Of a stretch of DNA of 61,069 nucleotides, positions 44,484 to 53,037 are shown in pieces (position 1 is the first letter of the stretch; the number at the start of each line of letters is the position of its first letter). Source of the stretch: an uncultured Mucispirillum sp. (GTDB lineage: Bacteria > Chrysiogenota > Deferribacteres > Deferribacterales > Mucispirillaceae); contig CALURO010000012.1 in assembly GCA_944323205.1 (NCBI GenBank), positions 1 through 61,069 on the forward strand. The letters are read 5' to 3'. The notes beneath the pieces were generated by a model that was given only the letters and a program-made list of their open reading frames with translations, ran no database searches and was not told the DNA's origin. Position numbers and translations under genes: made by a program.

Positions 44484-46047
44484 TAATAATATATTAGACT
44501 TATTAAATATTGTTTCTTCTGATACTACAGAAGATTTTATAAAACATATTAATGAGCTTTTTATAAAGTGCAGTATAGGAAAGTATCATATATGGGATGT
44601 AATAGGTAATATATGTGAACCATGCCAGTATATAAACTCTGATATTTATGCTACATTTGATATTTTTGAGCTTGGTTTTAAAGAAGATGAAGTATTTTTA
44701 AAAGATATTAACCTTGATATATCATACTTTGATTATACATATCATATAGATTCTGCAATATTTTTATCACATAATTCAAGAGTTACCCATATTATCACTT
44801 TTGATAACCCGCTGCCAAAAGATTTAGAAGAAAAAATTAAATTTATTGCACCTTATTTTGGCAAACGCTCAGTAGAACTTTTTTCAAAAGAAAGGCAGAT
44901 GGATTTATATATAGATTATCAGAAAAAAGTAGATTTTATTAAACGAGCAAGTATTATTTTTATGTGCCTTGAAATAGAAGAAGTTATATCTATGTCTATT
45001 TCATTTTTTATGGATGTATTCTCTGCTGATGCAGTATGTGCAATATATAACAACGAATTTCACGGCATAGGTGTTAATGAAGAAGACCTGCTAAACAATA
45101 TAACTATATACGACACACCTTTAAAAGATTATATGATGAACCTTGATGAAACTATATTTATAGAAAATGAAGTTATTTCATCAAAATTTAATATAAAAAA
45201 TACTTTCTTTATATATGATAAATCATCAGACCTTCGGTTTGCTCTTTTTAATATAATAGTAGATATTGTGCCTGATAAAGATTTTTCATCTCTTGTTTCA
45301 AGCATTGTTTCTATTGCAACAGAGAATGCTCTAAATCATGAAGCACTTACAAAATTTAAAATTGAAGAAACAGAGATAGCTCATACTGCAGATATTTTAA
45401 ATAAATTTGTTAAACGCACAATCCAGCTTGATAATAATGATAAAATATACGGAATAAGTTATCCTGCCAGAAATGCAGGGGGCGATTTTGTAAACCTTAT
45501 GCAGATAGGCAATGACTATATTTTCTGCGTTGCTGATGTATGCGGTAAAGGATATTCTGCAGCAGTGCTTACTGTTGTATTAAGTGTATTTATGTCACAT
45601 TTTAAATCAGCTGATGAACTTACTGCAAAAGTAACTAACTTAAACCAGTTTTTAATATCTAAAAACTTTGGTGACAGATTTATTACCAGCTTTTTTGGAA
45701 TATATCACAGTGATACTAAAGAGCTTGAATATATTTCATGTGGCCATGACCCTGCTGCTGTTATTTCAAAAAATAATAAAATAGAATATATGACTTCTGA
45801 TTATATGCCTATGGGTATTATGTTAGAAGATTATAAATCAAAATCCATAAAAATAGATGATAATAGTATAATATTTATATATACTGATGGATTAACAGAA
45901 TATGCCAGTCTTGATGACCTGCTCTGTCTTGTAAATGCTTTATCTGATGAAAAATCAAAAGATATAGCAGAAACTCTATATAAAGAACTTGTAACTGATA
46001 CAAGTCTTCAAAAGGACGATTTTACATGCCTAATAATGAAAATATAA
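44473..46047 (+). CDS. SpoIIE/RsbU-type PP2C protein phosphatase with N-terminal sensory region
   Basis: This 524-aa soluble protein has a poorly conserved N-terminal part (about 1-150), a GAF-like region (about 150-300) and a C-terminal PP2C/SpoIIE domain. Catalytic motifs are ARNAGGDFVNLM, VADVCGKGYSAAV, ISCGHDPAAV, YTDGLTEY and DDFTCLI, which hold the metal-binding Asp residues. Such enzymes usually dephosphorylate anti-sigma-factor antagonists, none of which lies nearby. The N-terminal fold is a guess. It overlaps ubiE by 22 nt. Confidence 0.88.
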   Translation: METNNNILDLLNIVSSDTTEDFIKHINELFIKCSIGKYHIWDVIGNICEPCQYINSDIYATFDIFELGFKEDEVFLKDINLDISYFDYTYHIDSAIFLSHNSRVTHIITFDNPLPKDLEEKIKFIAPYFGKRSVELFSKERQMDLYIDYQKKVDFIKRASIIFMCLEIEEVISMSISFFMDVFSADAVCAIYNNEFHGIGVNEEDLLNNITIYDTPLKDYMMNLDETIFIENEVISSKFNIKNTFFIYDKSSDLRFALFNIIVDIVPDKDFSSLVSSIVSIATENALNHEALTKFKIEETEIAHTADILNKFVKRTIQLDNNDKIYGISYPARNAGGDFVNLMQIGNDYIFCVADVCGKGYSAAVLTVVLSVFMSHFKSADELTAKVTNLNQFLISKNFGDRFITSFFGIYHSDTKELEYISCGHDPAAVISKNNKIEYMTSDYMPMGIMLEDYKSKSIKIDDNSIIFIYTDGLTEYASLDDLLCLVNALSDEKSKDIAETLYKELVTDTSLQKDDFTCLIMKI

Positions 46048-46727
46048 CAAATTATGAAAAATCTAAAAACATACAAAGTATGTTTGATAATATTGCTGAT
46101 AAATATGACTTTCTAAACGGCATATTAAGTTTTGCTATGGATGATAGATGGCGTAAAAAAGCTATACAGCTTGCAGATATCCAAAATAACCACAAAGTGC
46201 TTGATTTAGCCTGCGGCACAGGTGATATGCTGCTGGAAATAAAAAAACAGCACCCTTTATGCCATATATTCGGTGGCGATTTCAGCATAAATATGTTGCA
46301 CCATTGCAGAGAAAAAATACCTTCATGCCCACTTTCTGCAGCTGATGCCCATAACCTGCCGTATAAAGATAACTCTTTTGATAGATTAACTATTGCTTTT
46401 GGTTTTAGAAATGTTACAGATAAACTAAAAGGCCTTTCTGAATTCAGGCGGGTAATAAAACCCGATGGAAAAGTATGTATATTAGAACTTACACGGCCAG
46501 AAAATATATTAACCAGTTTCTTTTATAAAATTTATTTTATGCATATTCTGCCATTTATTGGTGGCATATTTTCTTCAAGAAAAGCATATAAATATCTGCC
46601 TGAATCTGTTTACCATTTCCCTAAACATAAAGAATACAGGCAGTTAATAGAAGATGCAGGCTTTAAAAATATTACATTTAAAACACTTTTTTTTGGTGCT
46701 GTAACTATTGTTGTTATGGAAAAGTAA
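46026..46727 (+). CDS. ubiE: Demethylmenaquinone/ubiquinone methyltransferase
   Basis: This 233-aa class I SAM methyltransferase acts on the quinone ring. It has MFDNIADKYDFLNGILSF near the N-terminus, VLDLACGTGDMLLEI (motif I), AFGFRNVTDKLKGLSEFRRVIKPDG and LFFGAVTIVVM at the end, all UbiE/MenG hallmarks. Start at 46026 has AAGGACG upstream. It lies within the signalling operon, overlapping the phosphatase gene by 22 nt. An inverted AGTAA/TTACT with a T run at its end may be a terminator that overlaps the stop of the convergent gene. In an anaerobe menaquinone is the likely product. Confidence 0.92.
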   Translation: MPNNENITNYEKSKNIQSMFDNIADKYDFLNGILSFAMDDRWRKKAIQLADIQNNHKVLDLACGTGDMLLEIKKQHPLCHIFGGDFSINMLHHCREKIPSCPLSAADAHNLPYKDNSFDRLTIAFGFRNVTDKLKGLSEFRRVIKPDGKVCILELTRPENILTSFFYKIYFMHILPFIGGIFSSRKAYKYLPESVYHFPKHKEYRQLIEDAGFKNITFKTLFFGAVTIVVMEK

Positions 46728-46731
46728 TGGA

Positions 46732-47256
46732 TTACTGTTTTTTAACATTAACTGTTTTTACATATTTTCCGTTATTATATACTTTAAAAGATGCCTGCTT
46801 TTTATCATATATTGCTTCATTAAACTTAAATTCTCTATTTTGATACTGTATAAGTACATAATTTTTTTGGTATATATATGTAATATTTCCAATGTATATT
46901 TTTAAATCTTCCTTGCTTCCACTGGCAGTATTCACATATACTTCATCATTATTCTGAGCAAAAACAAGTCTGCCGTTTTGAGTTATGGCAATATGACTGC
47001 CTATTTTAAAAATAGACCTTATACCGTTATATGTAATATCTATATTTTGAACTGATACATTCTTAGCGTCTGTTTTTTCAAAATATATATTTAATACACC
47101 ATTATCTCCCGGTATAATAATACTTTTTGAGTTGTGAACATTTAAATTATTCACCATAGATTCTGTTAGTGCAGATTCATTTTGTGCATAACTGCAAAAC
47201 GGTATTACTGCTGATAAAATAATACTTAATACTAAATTAATATACATATATCCCAC
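46732..47256 (-). CDS. Exported protein of unknown function
   Basis: This 174-aa protein has an N-terminal signal peptide (hydrophobic residues 5-22 then CSYAQ, probable cleavage near 24). The rest is mainly beta-rich, with GDNGVLNIYFEKTD, HIAITQNGRLVFAQN and a C-terminal KASFKVYNNGKYVKTVNVKK. I recognise no family. It follows sfrA by 14 nt on the same strand and might be in that transcript. It converges with ubiE, with 4 nt between the stops. A periplasmic location is likely. Confidence 0.65.
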   Translation of the reverse strand: MGYMYINLVLSIILSAVIPFCSYAQNESALTESMVNNLNVHNSKSIIIPGDNGVLNIYFEKTDAKNVSVQNIDITYNGIRSIFKIGSHIAITQNGRLVFAQNNDEVYVNTASGSKEDLKIYIGNITYIYQKNYVLIQYQNREFKFNEAIYDKKQASFKVYNNGKYVKTVNVKKQ

Positions 47257-47270
47257 CTTACATGATGTTT

Positions 47271-49415
47271 TTATCTAGGTATTAACTTTACTCCTTTTGC
47301 AATATTATCTAATATATTTCCATGACGAATATATCCTGGTGAAATTTGTTTTTCTATCTCTGGAAAATTTGGATAATTTTCATCTTCCTGAGTAAATATC
47401 ATCTTAGTTAATACCCCTTCATGATGTCTTGGGTTTACATATACTATACATTCTTTATGCTCAGGCTCTTTATATAAATATTCTGTTTTATTAAATATTT
47501 TTTCTTTCGCCCTGTATACTTCTTCTGTTCCTTCATAATCATCTGCATTAAAACCTAAACTTAAAGCTATCTGCTTAAATATATTGGCTGCATCTTTATC
47601 TATTTTTTTTCTAAAATAATCACCTAATATATGTGCAATTTCTAAGTTACTTTTACTGTTTGCAGGACTCTGCACTACCATTTTCATACGCAGAAGCCTG
47701 CCGTCCATACCTACTGCTGTCCCGTTAGTTTCTAAAACTGATTTTACAGGAAGTACCACATCAGCACTATTTACAGTACCTGTTAAAAACATATCTGGTG
47801 CAGCATAAAATTCTGCATTTTCTATTAAATGCATAAGCTCTTCATTTTTACCAGCTGACGGATTAACAGCAAGTGCAAATACTGCTTTAGGAGCAGCTCT
47901 TACTGCCTCATCAATAGTCAACCCACCTGCGTATAAACTGCCTATATAATTTATTTTATCATAAGTTAAAATAAAAGCTCTTAATTTATCCTGACCAATA
48001 TAATCTGCAAATGATAAAATAGATTCAAGCTGTTTTTCACCACAGAAATATTCATTACCTGCTATTATTGATATTTTTGCATTAGATGAAATCTGCTTCC
48101 TTAAAGCTGTATATATATTTTTATCTGATGTTTTAATCTTTTCAAACTCACCTGCAAAATCTGCATAATCTGCAATAAGGCTTAAAAATGTTCTTTCTTC
48201 ATAGTCATAGCGCTGCAAACCAATTGTTATTACTTTTGCATTATTTTTACGGATTGCTTTGATAACACTCCATTTTACACCAACATTTTCTCGTGCAAAA
48301 TCTGCACCAATAACAAATATTACATCAGAAGTTTCTATATCTTTTAATGTACCTGTACTTTCATAGTGGCCAAACTTTTCTTTAAACAGACGGGCAAATC
48401 TGCCAAAATATACTTCTGCCTCTGTAATAAACTTCATACCTGTTTTATCTGCTAAGGCTTTATAGCTGAAAAGCTCTTCATTTGAAAGCCAGCCCCCTGC
48501 AATTATAAGGCTGTTTTCAACTCCATATTCTGTTAAGCCATGATATACTTTATTCACAGCATCATGCCAGTCCGTTTTTACAAAAGCTCCATCTTTTTTC
48601 ACAAGAGGCGATTTTATTCTTTTATCAATATCTAAAAATTTAAATCCATAGCGGCCTTTAGAACATATAAATGTGCCGCAGGAAAGCCTTGTTCTGTGTA
48701 TCTGGTTTTGATGAACTCCATAATTAATTTTACAGCCTGTAGGACAGAATGAACATGTAGTATTAATATATTCTAACTCCCATACTTTTAATGAATCAGT
48801 AAAAGGCTTATCTTTTATAGCAGCTACTGGGCAGCTGTCTACACACATACCGCAAAAGTCACAGTTTAATGGCTCTTCTACAGGCTCAATATGAGCATTA
48901 TTTCCTCGTGCAACCACATCTATTGCATCGCAGCCTGCCACATCTCTGCATACATTAACACATCTCATACATAAAACACATGCATCTCTGTCATATAAAA
49001 GCATATTCCAATCCTGCATTGGGTGATGTTCAACTTCTGCTATATCTGTCACTTCGCTTATACCCATTTGGCGAGCAAGCTCCCTTAATACACAATCTTC
49101 TGCATTTTCACATATTCCACATTTTAAAGGGTGCTTTAAAAGAATAAACTCTAATGCTTTTAATCTGTGCTTTTTTACTTCCTCAGTATCAGTACGAACA
49201 ACCATTCCATCAGTTGCAAAAGCAGAACATGATGCAACAGGCTGTGGCACTCCCTCCACTTCCACAAGACATAATCTACATGCTCCAGTTTCAGCAATAT
49301 CTCTTATATAACATAGTGCAGGAATATGGATATTATTGCGTTCTGCGACCCTTAATATTGTTTCCCCCTCTTTAAAAGGGTATCTTGTATCATTAATTGT
49401 AATATATCTATCCAT
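47271..49415 (-). CDS. sfrA: NuoG-like iron-sulfur protein, probable SfrA subunit of NADPH oxidoreductase
   Basis: This protein of about 714 aa has an N-terminal [2Fe-2S] domain (CRLCLVEVEG), a NuoG-type His/Cys cluster region (HPLKCGICENAEDCVL), two ferredoxin clusters (CVLCMRCVNVC and CDFCGMCVDSCP) and a fourth cluster CSFCPTGCKINY. A molybdopterin-oxidoreductase-like body follows, with no Cys or Sec at the Mo ligand position. It is therefore unlikely to be a formate dehydrogenase. Paired with sfrB it resembles the cytoplasmic SfrAB NADPH oxidoreductase of Geobacter. The ATG at 49415 with GGGGGAA upstream is preferred over a TTG 18 nt earlier; it overlaps sfrB by 8 nt. Confidence 0.72.
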   Translation of the reverse strand: MDRYITINDTRYPFKEGETILRVAERNNIHIPALCYIRDIAETGACRLCLVEVEGVPQPVASCSAFATDGMVVRTDTEEVKKHRLKALEFILLKHPLKCGICENAEDCVLRELARQMGISEVTDIAEVEHHPMQDWNMLLYDRDACVLCMRCVNVCRDVAGCDAIDVVARGNNAHIEPVEEPLNCDFCGMCVDSCPVAAIKDKPFTDSLKVWELEYINTTCSFCPTGCKINYGVHQNQIHRTRLSCGTFICSKGRYGFKFLDIDKRIKSPLVKKDGAFVKTDWHDAVNKVYHGLTEYGVENSLIIAGGWLSNEELFSYKALADKTGMKFITEAEVYFGRFARLFKEKFGHYESTGTLKDIETSDVIFVIGADFARENVGVKWSVIKAIRKNNAKVITIGLQRYDYEERTFLSLIADYADFAGEFEKIKTSDKNIYTALRKQISSNAKISIIAGNEYFCGEKQLESILSFADYIGQDKLRAFILTYDKINYIGSLYAGGLTIDEAVRAAPKAVFALAVNPSAGKNEELMHLIENAEFYAAPDMFLTGTVNSADVVLPVKSVLETNGTAVGMDGRLLRMKMVVQSPANSKSNLEIAHILGDYFRKKIDKDAANIFKQIALSLGFNADDYEGTEEVYRAKEKIFNKTEYLYKEPEHKECIVYVNPRHHEGVLTKMIFTQEDENYPNFPEIEKQISPGYIRHGNILDNIAKGVKLIPR

Positions 49416-51351
49416 TATTTTCCCCCGTTGCAAACATTCCTACACGCATACACCTAAGACAGCGTCTTGCTTCAAGTGCTGCAGTATGCTCATCATATGC
49501 CTGCTCTACTTCCTGAAAGTTTTTAATACGCTCATTAACAGGCAGTTTTTCTGTTTCATACCTTTTTATTACAGGTCTTGGTGGTTCAGGTGCTTCCCCA
49601 TAGCTGAATATTTTATTATCATATAAATATTTTTCCATAACTTCTGACGGCTCTAAATATGGACTTCCACTTAACATATACCTATCCATCATTTGAGCAG
49701 CCCTTTTGCCGTTGCCTATTGCCCTTACAACTGTATTTTCTCCATCAATACAATCCCCAGCTGCAAAAACACCTTTTATTGATGTGGTAAAATATACATT
49801 ATCACATACTATCGTATTCCATTTAGTAATCTCTAAACCATCTTCTGATTTAATAAAACTCATATCAGGTTTCTGACCTATGGCAGGGATAAGATAATCA
49901 CATTCTAAAATAAAATTTTCCCCATTTACTACTTCCGGGCTTCTTCTGCCTGTTGCATCAGGTGAACCAAGCCGCATTTTATTACATTCTATCCCTTTAA
50001 GCCTGCCATTTTCGCCTACTGCCCTGACAGGTGCAGCTAAAAACATTAATTTTACACCTTCATCTTCTGCATCTTTTATTTCATAATCTTCTGCAGGCAT
50101 TTCATCTCGTGTTCGCCTGTATAGTATAGTTACATCATTATTAAAACGAACAGCAGTTCTTGCACAGTCTATTGCAGTATTGCCACCACCTACAATAATA
50201 ACTTTACTATCTGAAAATGGTTTTTCATATTTTGATACACGCTCTAAATATTCTATACCGCTGCATATTCCTTCCACATTCTCAATATCTGCAATACGCG
50301 GGTCCTGTGGCTGCCATGCACCAATTGCTAACAAAATAGAGTCATAAGAATGTTTTAAATATTCTAAGGTAATCTCTTTGCCTAATGTTTTATTATAATG
50401 GATATTGACACCTAAATTTCTAATAATATTTGCTTCATACTGTAGATGCTCTCTTGGCTCTCTAAAATCTGGAATACCTGCAGCAGTCATACCGCCCGGC
50501 TCCTGCATTTTATCAAATACTTCCACCTGATGCCCCATAAGTGCTAAATAATAGGCAGCAGAAAGCCCGGCAGGCCCCGCCCCTATTACTGCACATGTTT
50601 TGCCTGTAGGTGCTTTTTTCTCTGGAATATTTGGTATATGGTTTCTAAAATATTCGTAATTCCAGGCAGACTGTTTTAAATTCATAATATTTATAGGCTC
50701 ATCTACTTCACCACGCCTGCATACAGCTTCACATGGGTGTGGACATATTCTGCCGCACAAACCAGGCAGTGGCATATGCTCCCTTATAATAGATAAGGCT
50801 GGCAGAAACCGCTTAGTCCTTAATTCATCAATAAATTCTGGTATCTGTATATGGGCAGGACATGCAGAAGTACATGGTGCCGACATATGAAAATGATAAT
50901 CTAATTTAGGTGCATTTTGATATTTATGTAATTTTTCTGGAAATTCTTTTAAAAACGATTTTACGATACTTACAGAAGATGGAGCAAATGAACATTTGGA
51001 AGTGGCTTGAATACTGTCTGCTAAATCAAGAGCTTCCTGCATTTTAGATAAATTTGGATCTCCCCTTAACTCCTCCATCATATCTGCTAAAAGAGTTGTG
51101 CCGTTTTTACCCGGAATACATCTGCCACAGCAGCCATGCTCGCTGACATACCGCATAAAATTACACATTGCAGTAGCAATATCTATCCCCTCATCATATA
51201 CTAAAAAACCATGCCAGCTTATTACAAGCTTAACAGGCTTACCATTTACATCATCTTGAAAGATAAAGGGTGATTCTGGTCTGTCCTGCTCTTGAACATT
51301 CCTAAAATCAAGACGCTCACCTTTACGGAAGCCATATACTACTTTTGGCAT
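49408..51351 (-). CDS. sfrB: GltD-like NADPH flavoprotein fused to a NuoF C-terminal domain, probable SfrB
   Basis: This 647-aa protein has residues 1 to about 145 like the NuoF C-terminal Fe-S domain (GCCGRCIPGKNGTTLL ... SKCSFAPSS), in which the third Cys of the usual motif reads Gly. Residues about 155-600 match the GltD family: CTSACPAH and CGRICPHPCEAVC clusters, FAD motif IGAGPAGLSAAYYLA and NADPH motif IVGGGNTAIDCARTA, then YRRTRDEMPA. A C-terminal CLRCM follows. The architecture matches SfrB, which delivers NADPH electrons to SfrA. It is first in the sfrBA pair. Confidence 0.75.
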   Translation of the reverse strand: MPKVVYGFRKGERLDFRNVQEQDRPESPFIFQDDVNGKPVKLVISWHGFLVYDEGIDIATAMCNFMRYVSEHGCCGRCIPGKNGTTLLADMMEELRGDPNLSKMQEALDLADSIQATSKCSFAPSSVSIVKSFLKEFPEKLHKYQNAPKLDYHFHMSAPCTSACPAHIQIPEFIDELRTKRFLPALSIIREHMPLPGLCGRICPHPCEAVCRRGEVDEPINIMNLKQSAWNYEYFRNHIPNIPEKKAPTGKTCAVIGAGPAGLSAAYYLALMGHQVEVFDKMQEPGGMTAAGIPDFREPREHLQYEANIIRNLGVNIHYNKTLGKEITLEYLKHSYDSILLAIGAWQPQDPRIADIENVEGICSGIEYLERVSKYEKPFSDSKVIIVGGGNTAIDCARTAVRFNNDVTILYRRTRDEMPAEDYEIKDAEDEGVKLMFLAAPVRAVGENGRLKGIECNKMRLGSPDATGRRSPEVVNGENFILECDYLIPAIGQKPDMSFIKSEDGLEITKWNTIVCDNVYFTTSIKGVFAAGDCIDGENTVVRAIGNGKRAAQMMDRYMLSGSPYLEPSEVMEKYLYDNKIFSYGEAPEPPRPVIKRYETEKLPVNERIKNFQEVEQAYDEHTAALEARRCLRCMRVGMFATGENNG

Positions 51352-51591
51352 ATACTACCTCTTACTTTCATCTTATATTATATATTATTTCATAATTTTA
51401 TAAAAAATGCTAGATGTGTTTTAAATTACTTAATATTATTTCAATAATTACTTTTAAATATAACTAGTGATACCACATATTTTTGAGATTTGCGACGGCA
51501 GAATAGTTTATTATATAGTAATAAAAAAATTAGATACCACTAGATATATATTTTTCTTCCATAAAATTATTTTTCAGGATATAGTAATAAA

Positions 51592-52185
51592 ATGAAAAAG
51601 ATTACATTAATTTTATCCATAATCATAATATTTGCCAGCACCTGTTTTGCACAAGGTAATATATCTGTTAAAATCATTAAACAGCTTGAAAAGGAATGCA
51701 GTAATAACGATTTCCTTTCATGCTTTTTTGCAGGCCAGCTTCTTCAGGATACTGGGCTTATGACTTCTGCTGTTACTGCTTATAAAAAAGCATGCGATAA
51801 TAAAATATATGAAGCCTGCCTAAACCTTGGAAAAATATATAAAAATGACTATAATAAAACAATGCAGAAAGAAGCTGTTAAGCTCTTTAATACTGCATGT
51901 GATGAAAGTATTGCATCAGGCTGCTTTGAACTTGCCTACCTTTATTATAAAGGTGACATTACTAGAAAATCACTTTCAAAAGCTAGAAAACTCTTTGATA
52001 AAGCATGCAGTATGCAGAATGCACCATCATGCTATAATGCAGGTATAATATATCAGCAGGGCTTAAAAGTAAAAAAAAATACTAAAAAAGCAATGGAATA
52101 TTTTAAAAAATCATGCAGTTTAGATTTTAAGAAAGGCTGCTTAGCATATAAAAAACTATCAAAAAATTTCACTGATAGTTTATAA
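51592..52185 (+). CDS. Secreted cysteine-rich Sel1-repeat protein (Hcp-like)
   Basis: This 197-aa protein has a signal peptide (residues 1-20, ending CFAQG) and then five consecutive helical repeats. Each carries Cys-x7-Cys (CSNNDFLSC, CDNKIYEAC, CDESIASGC, CSMQNAPSC and CSLDFKKGC). This pattern is known from Helicobacter cysteine-rich proteins, where each pair forms a disulfide. The protein should be periplasmic or secreted and need thiol oxidation. Partners are unknown. It precedes a GNAT gene by 11 nt. Host interaction is a possibility, not shown here. Confidence 0.85.
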   Translation: MKKITLILSIIIIFASTCFAQGNISVKIIKQLEKECSNNDFLSCFFAGQLLQDTGLMTSAVTAYKKACDNKIYEACLNLGKIYKNDYNKTMQKEAVKLFNTACDESIASGCFELAYLYYKGDITRKSLSKARKLFDKACSMQNAPSCYNAGIIYQQGLKVKKNTKKAMEYFKKSCSLDFKKGCLAYKKLSKNFTDSL

Positions 52186-52196
52186 GGATAATTAAT

Positions 52197-52745
52197 ATGG
52201 ATAATATAGTAATAAGTATTGCTGAAAAAAATGATATTAAAGATATATTAGATATTTACAGCTATTATATCCTAAATACACCTGCTACTTTTGAAATAGA
52301 TATACCAGATATAAATGAGTTTTCATTAAGAGTAGAAGATATACAGAAAAAATATCCATACTTAACTGCTAAAATAAATGGAAAAACGGCAGGCTATGCT
52401 TATGCTGCACCACTTAGAACAAGAAAAGCCTATGAATATTCATGCGAAACAACTATCTATCTGCACCATGAATATTTAAATAAATCAATAGGTACAAAAC
52501 TATATACTGCACTTTTTGACTATATAAAGCGGCAGAATATATTAAATATTTATGCATGCGTTACTTATGCAAATACTGAAAGCGTGCGTTTTCATAAAAA
52601 GTTTGGATTTCAGGAAGCAGCCCATTTTCATAACTGCGGATATAAACATAACATATGGCATGACATACTCTGGCTTGAAAAAATTACAGGCAGCCATACT
52701 GTGCCACCAGCACCATTTATTAACTTTAATGACTTGAAACTATAA
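52197..52745 (+). CDS. GNAT family N-acetyltransferase (phosphinothricin-acetyltransferase-like)
   Basis: This 182-aa cytoplasmic enzyme has the GNAT pattern AEKNDIKDILDIYSYYI at the start, GYAYAAPLRTRKAYEYSCETTIYLH in the centre and an acetyl-CoA loop region LNKSIGTKLYTALFDYI. The segment ESVRFHKKFGFQEAAHFHNCGYKHNIWHDILWLEK is typical of the Pat/YncA branch, which acetylates phosphinothricin-like or methionine-derivative amines. Start has AAGGA upstream. Its stop overlaps the convergent HicB-like gene by 6 nt. Confidence 0.87.
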   Translation: MDNIVISIAEKNDIKDILDIYSYYILNTPATFEIDIPDINEFSLRVEDIQKKYPYLTAKINGKTAGYAYAAPLRTRKAYEYSCETTIYLHHEYLNKSIGTKLYTALFDYIKRQNILNIYACVTYANTESVRFHKKFGFQEAAHFHNCGYKHNIWHDILWLEKITGSHTVPPAPFINFNDLKL

Positions 52746-52940
52746 TTTTTTAATATTATTTGTATTAGTCATTTCATCAATGTAATCTTTAAAAGCTTTT
52801 TTAACTTCTTCCTCTGATGAGCCTTTTATTGATACATTATTTCCTGCCTTTACACCTTTTACACTGCTTGTATAATTGTTATCACTGGCAGAATATGATA
52901 TACGACCGTAATACTCTTTATAATGTATTAAATTATGCAT
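52740..52940 (-). CDS. Small HicB-like protein without partner
   Basis: This protein of about 66 aa resembles the N-terminal half of HicB antitoxins: HYKEYYGRISYSASDNNYTSSVKGV followed by VSIKGSSEEEVKKAFKDYIDEM, the beta-beta-beta-alpha partial RNase-H fold. The start at 52940 has GGGAG upstream, so the longer frame from 52973 is not chosen. It has no C-terminal DNA-binding HTH or RHH domain and no hicA toxin gene adjacent. It may be an orphan, a remnant or a stand-alone regulator. Confidence 0.68.
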   Translation of the reverse strand: MHNLIHYKEYYGRISYSASDNNYTSSVKGVKAGNNVSIKGSSEEEVKKAFKDYIDEMTNTNNIKKL

Positions 52941-52977
52941 ACTAAACTCCCATAATAAACTTATGCTATGCAATCAT

Positions 52978-53028
52978 TTCTGCCCCGCTGTTTACTTTAC
53001 AGCTTATTTTATTAAAAGCAGGGCAGAA
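52978..53028. other. 12-bp inverted repeat between phosphohexomutase and HicB-like genes
   Basis: Arms 52978-52989 (TTCTGCCCCGCT) and 53017-53028 (AGCAGGGCAGAA) pair over 12 bp with one wobble and enclose an AT-rich 27-nt loop. It lies 9 nt after the phosphohexomutase stop codon. It lacks a U tract and is therefore a weak terminator candidate. Confidence 0.5.
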
Positions 53029-53037
53029 TATACAAAC

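Noticed and set aside
47271..49415. Formate dehydrogenase alpha subunit
   Set aside because: The Fe-S modules fit, but no Cys or Sec sits at the molybdenum ligand position and the C-terminal cofactor-binding part is short. The pairing with a GltD/NuoF fusion fits SfrAB better.
52740..52940. Complete HicAB toxin-antitoxin system
   Set aside because: No hicA-like frame is seen on either side, and the HicB-like protein lacks a DNA-binding domain.
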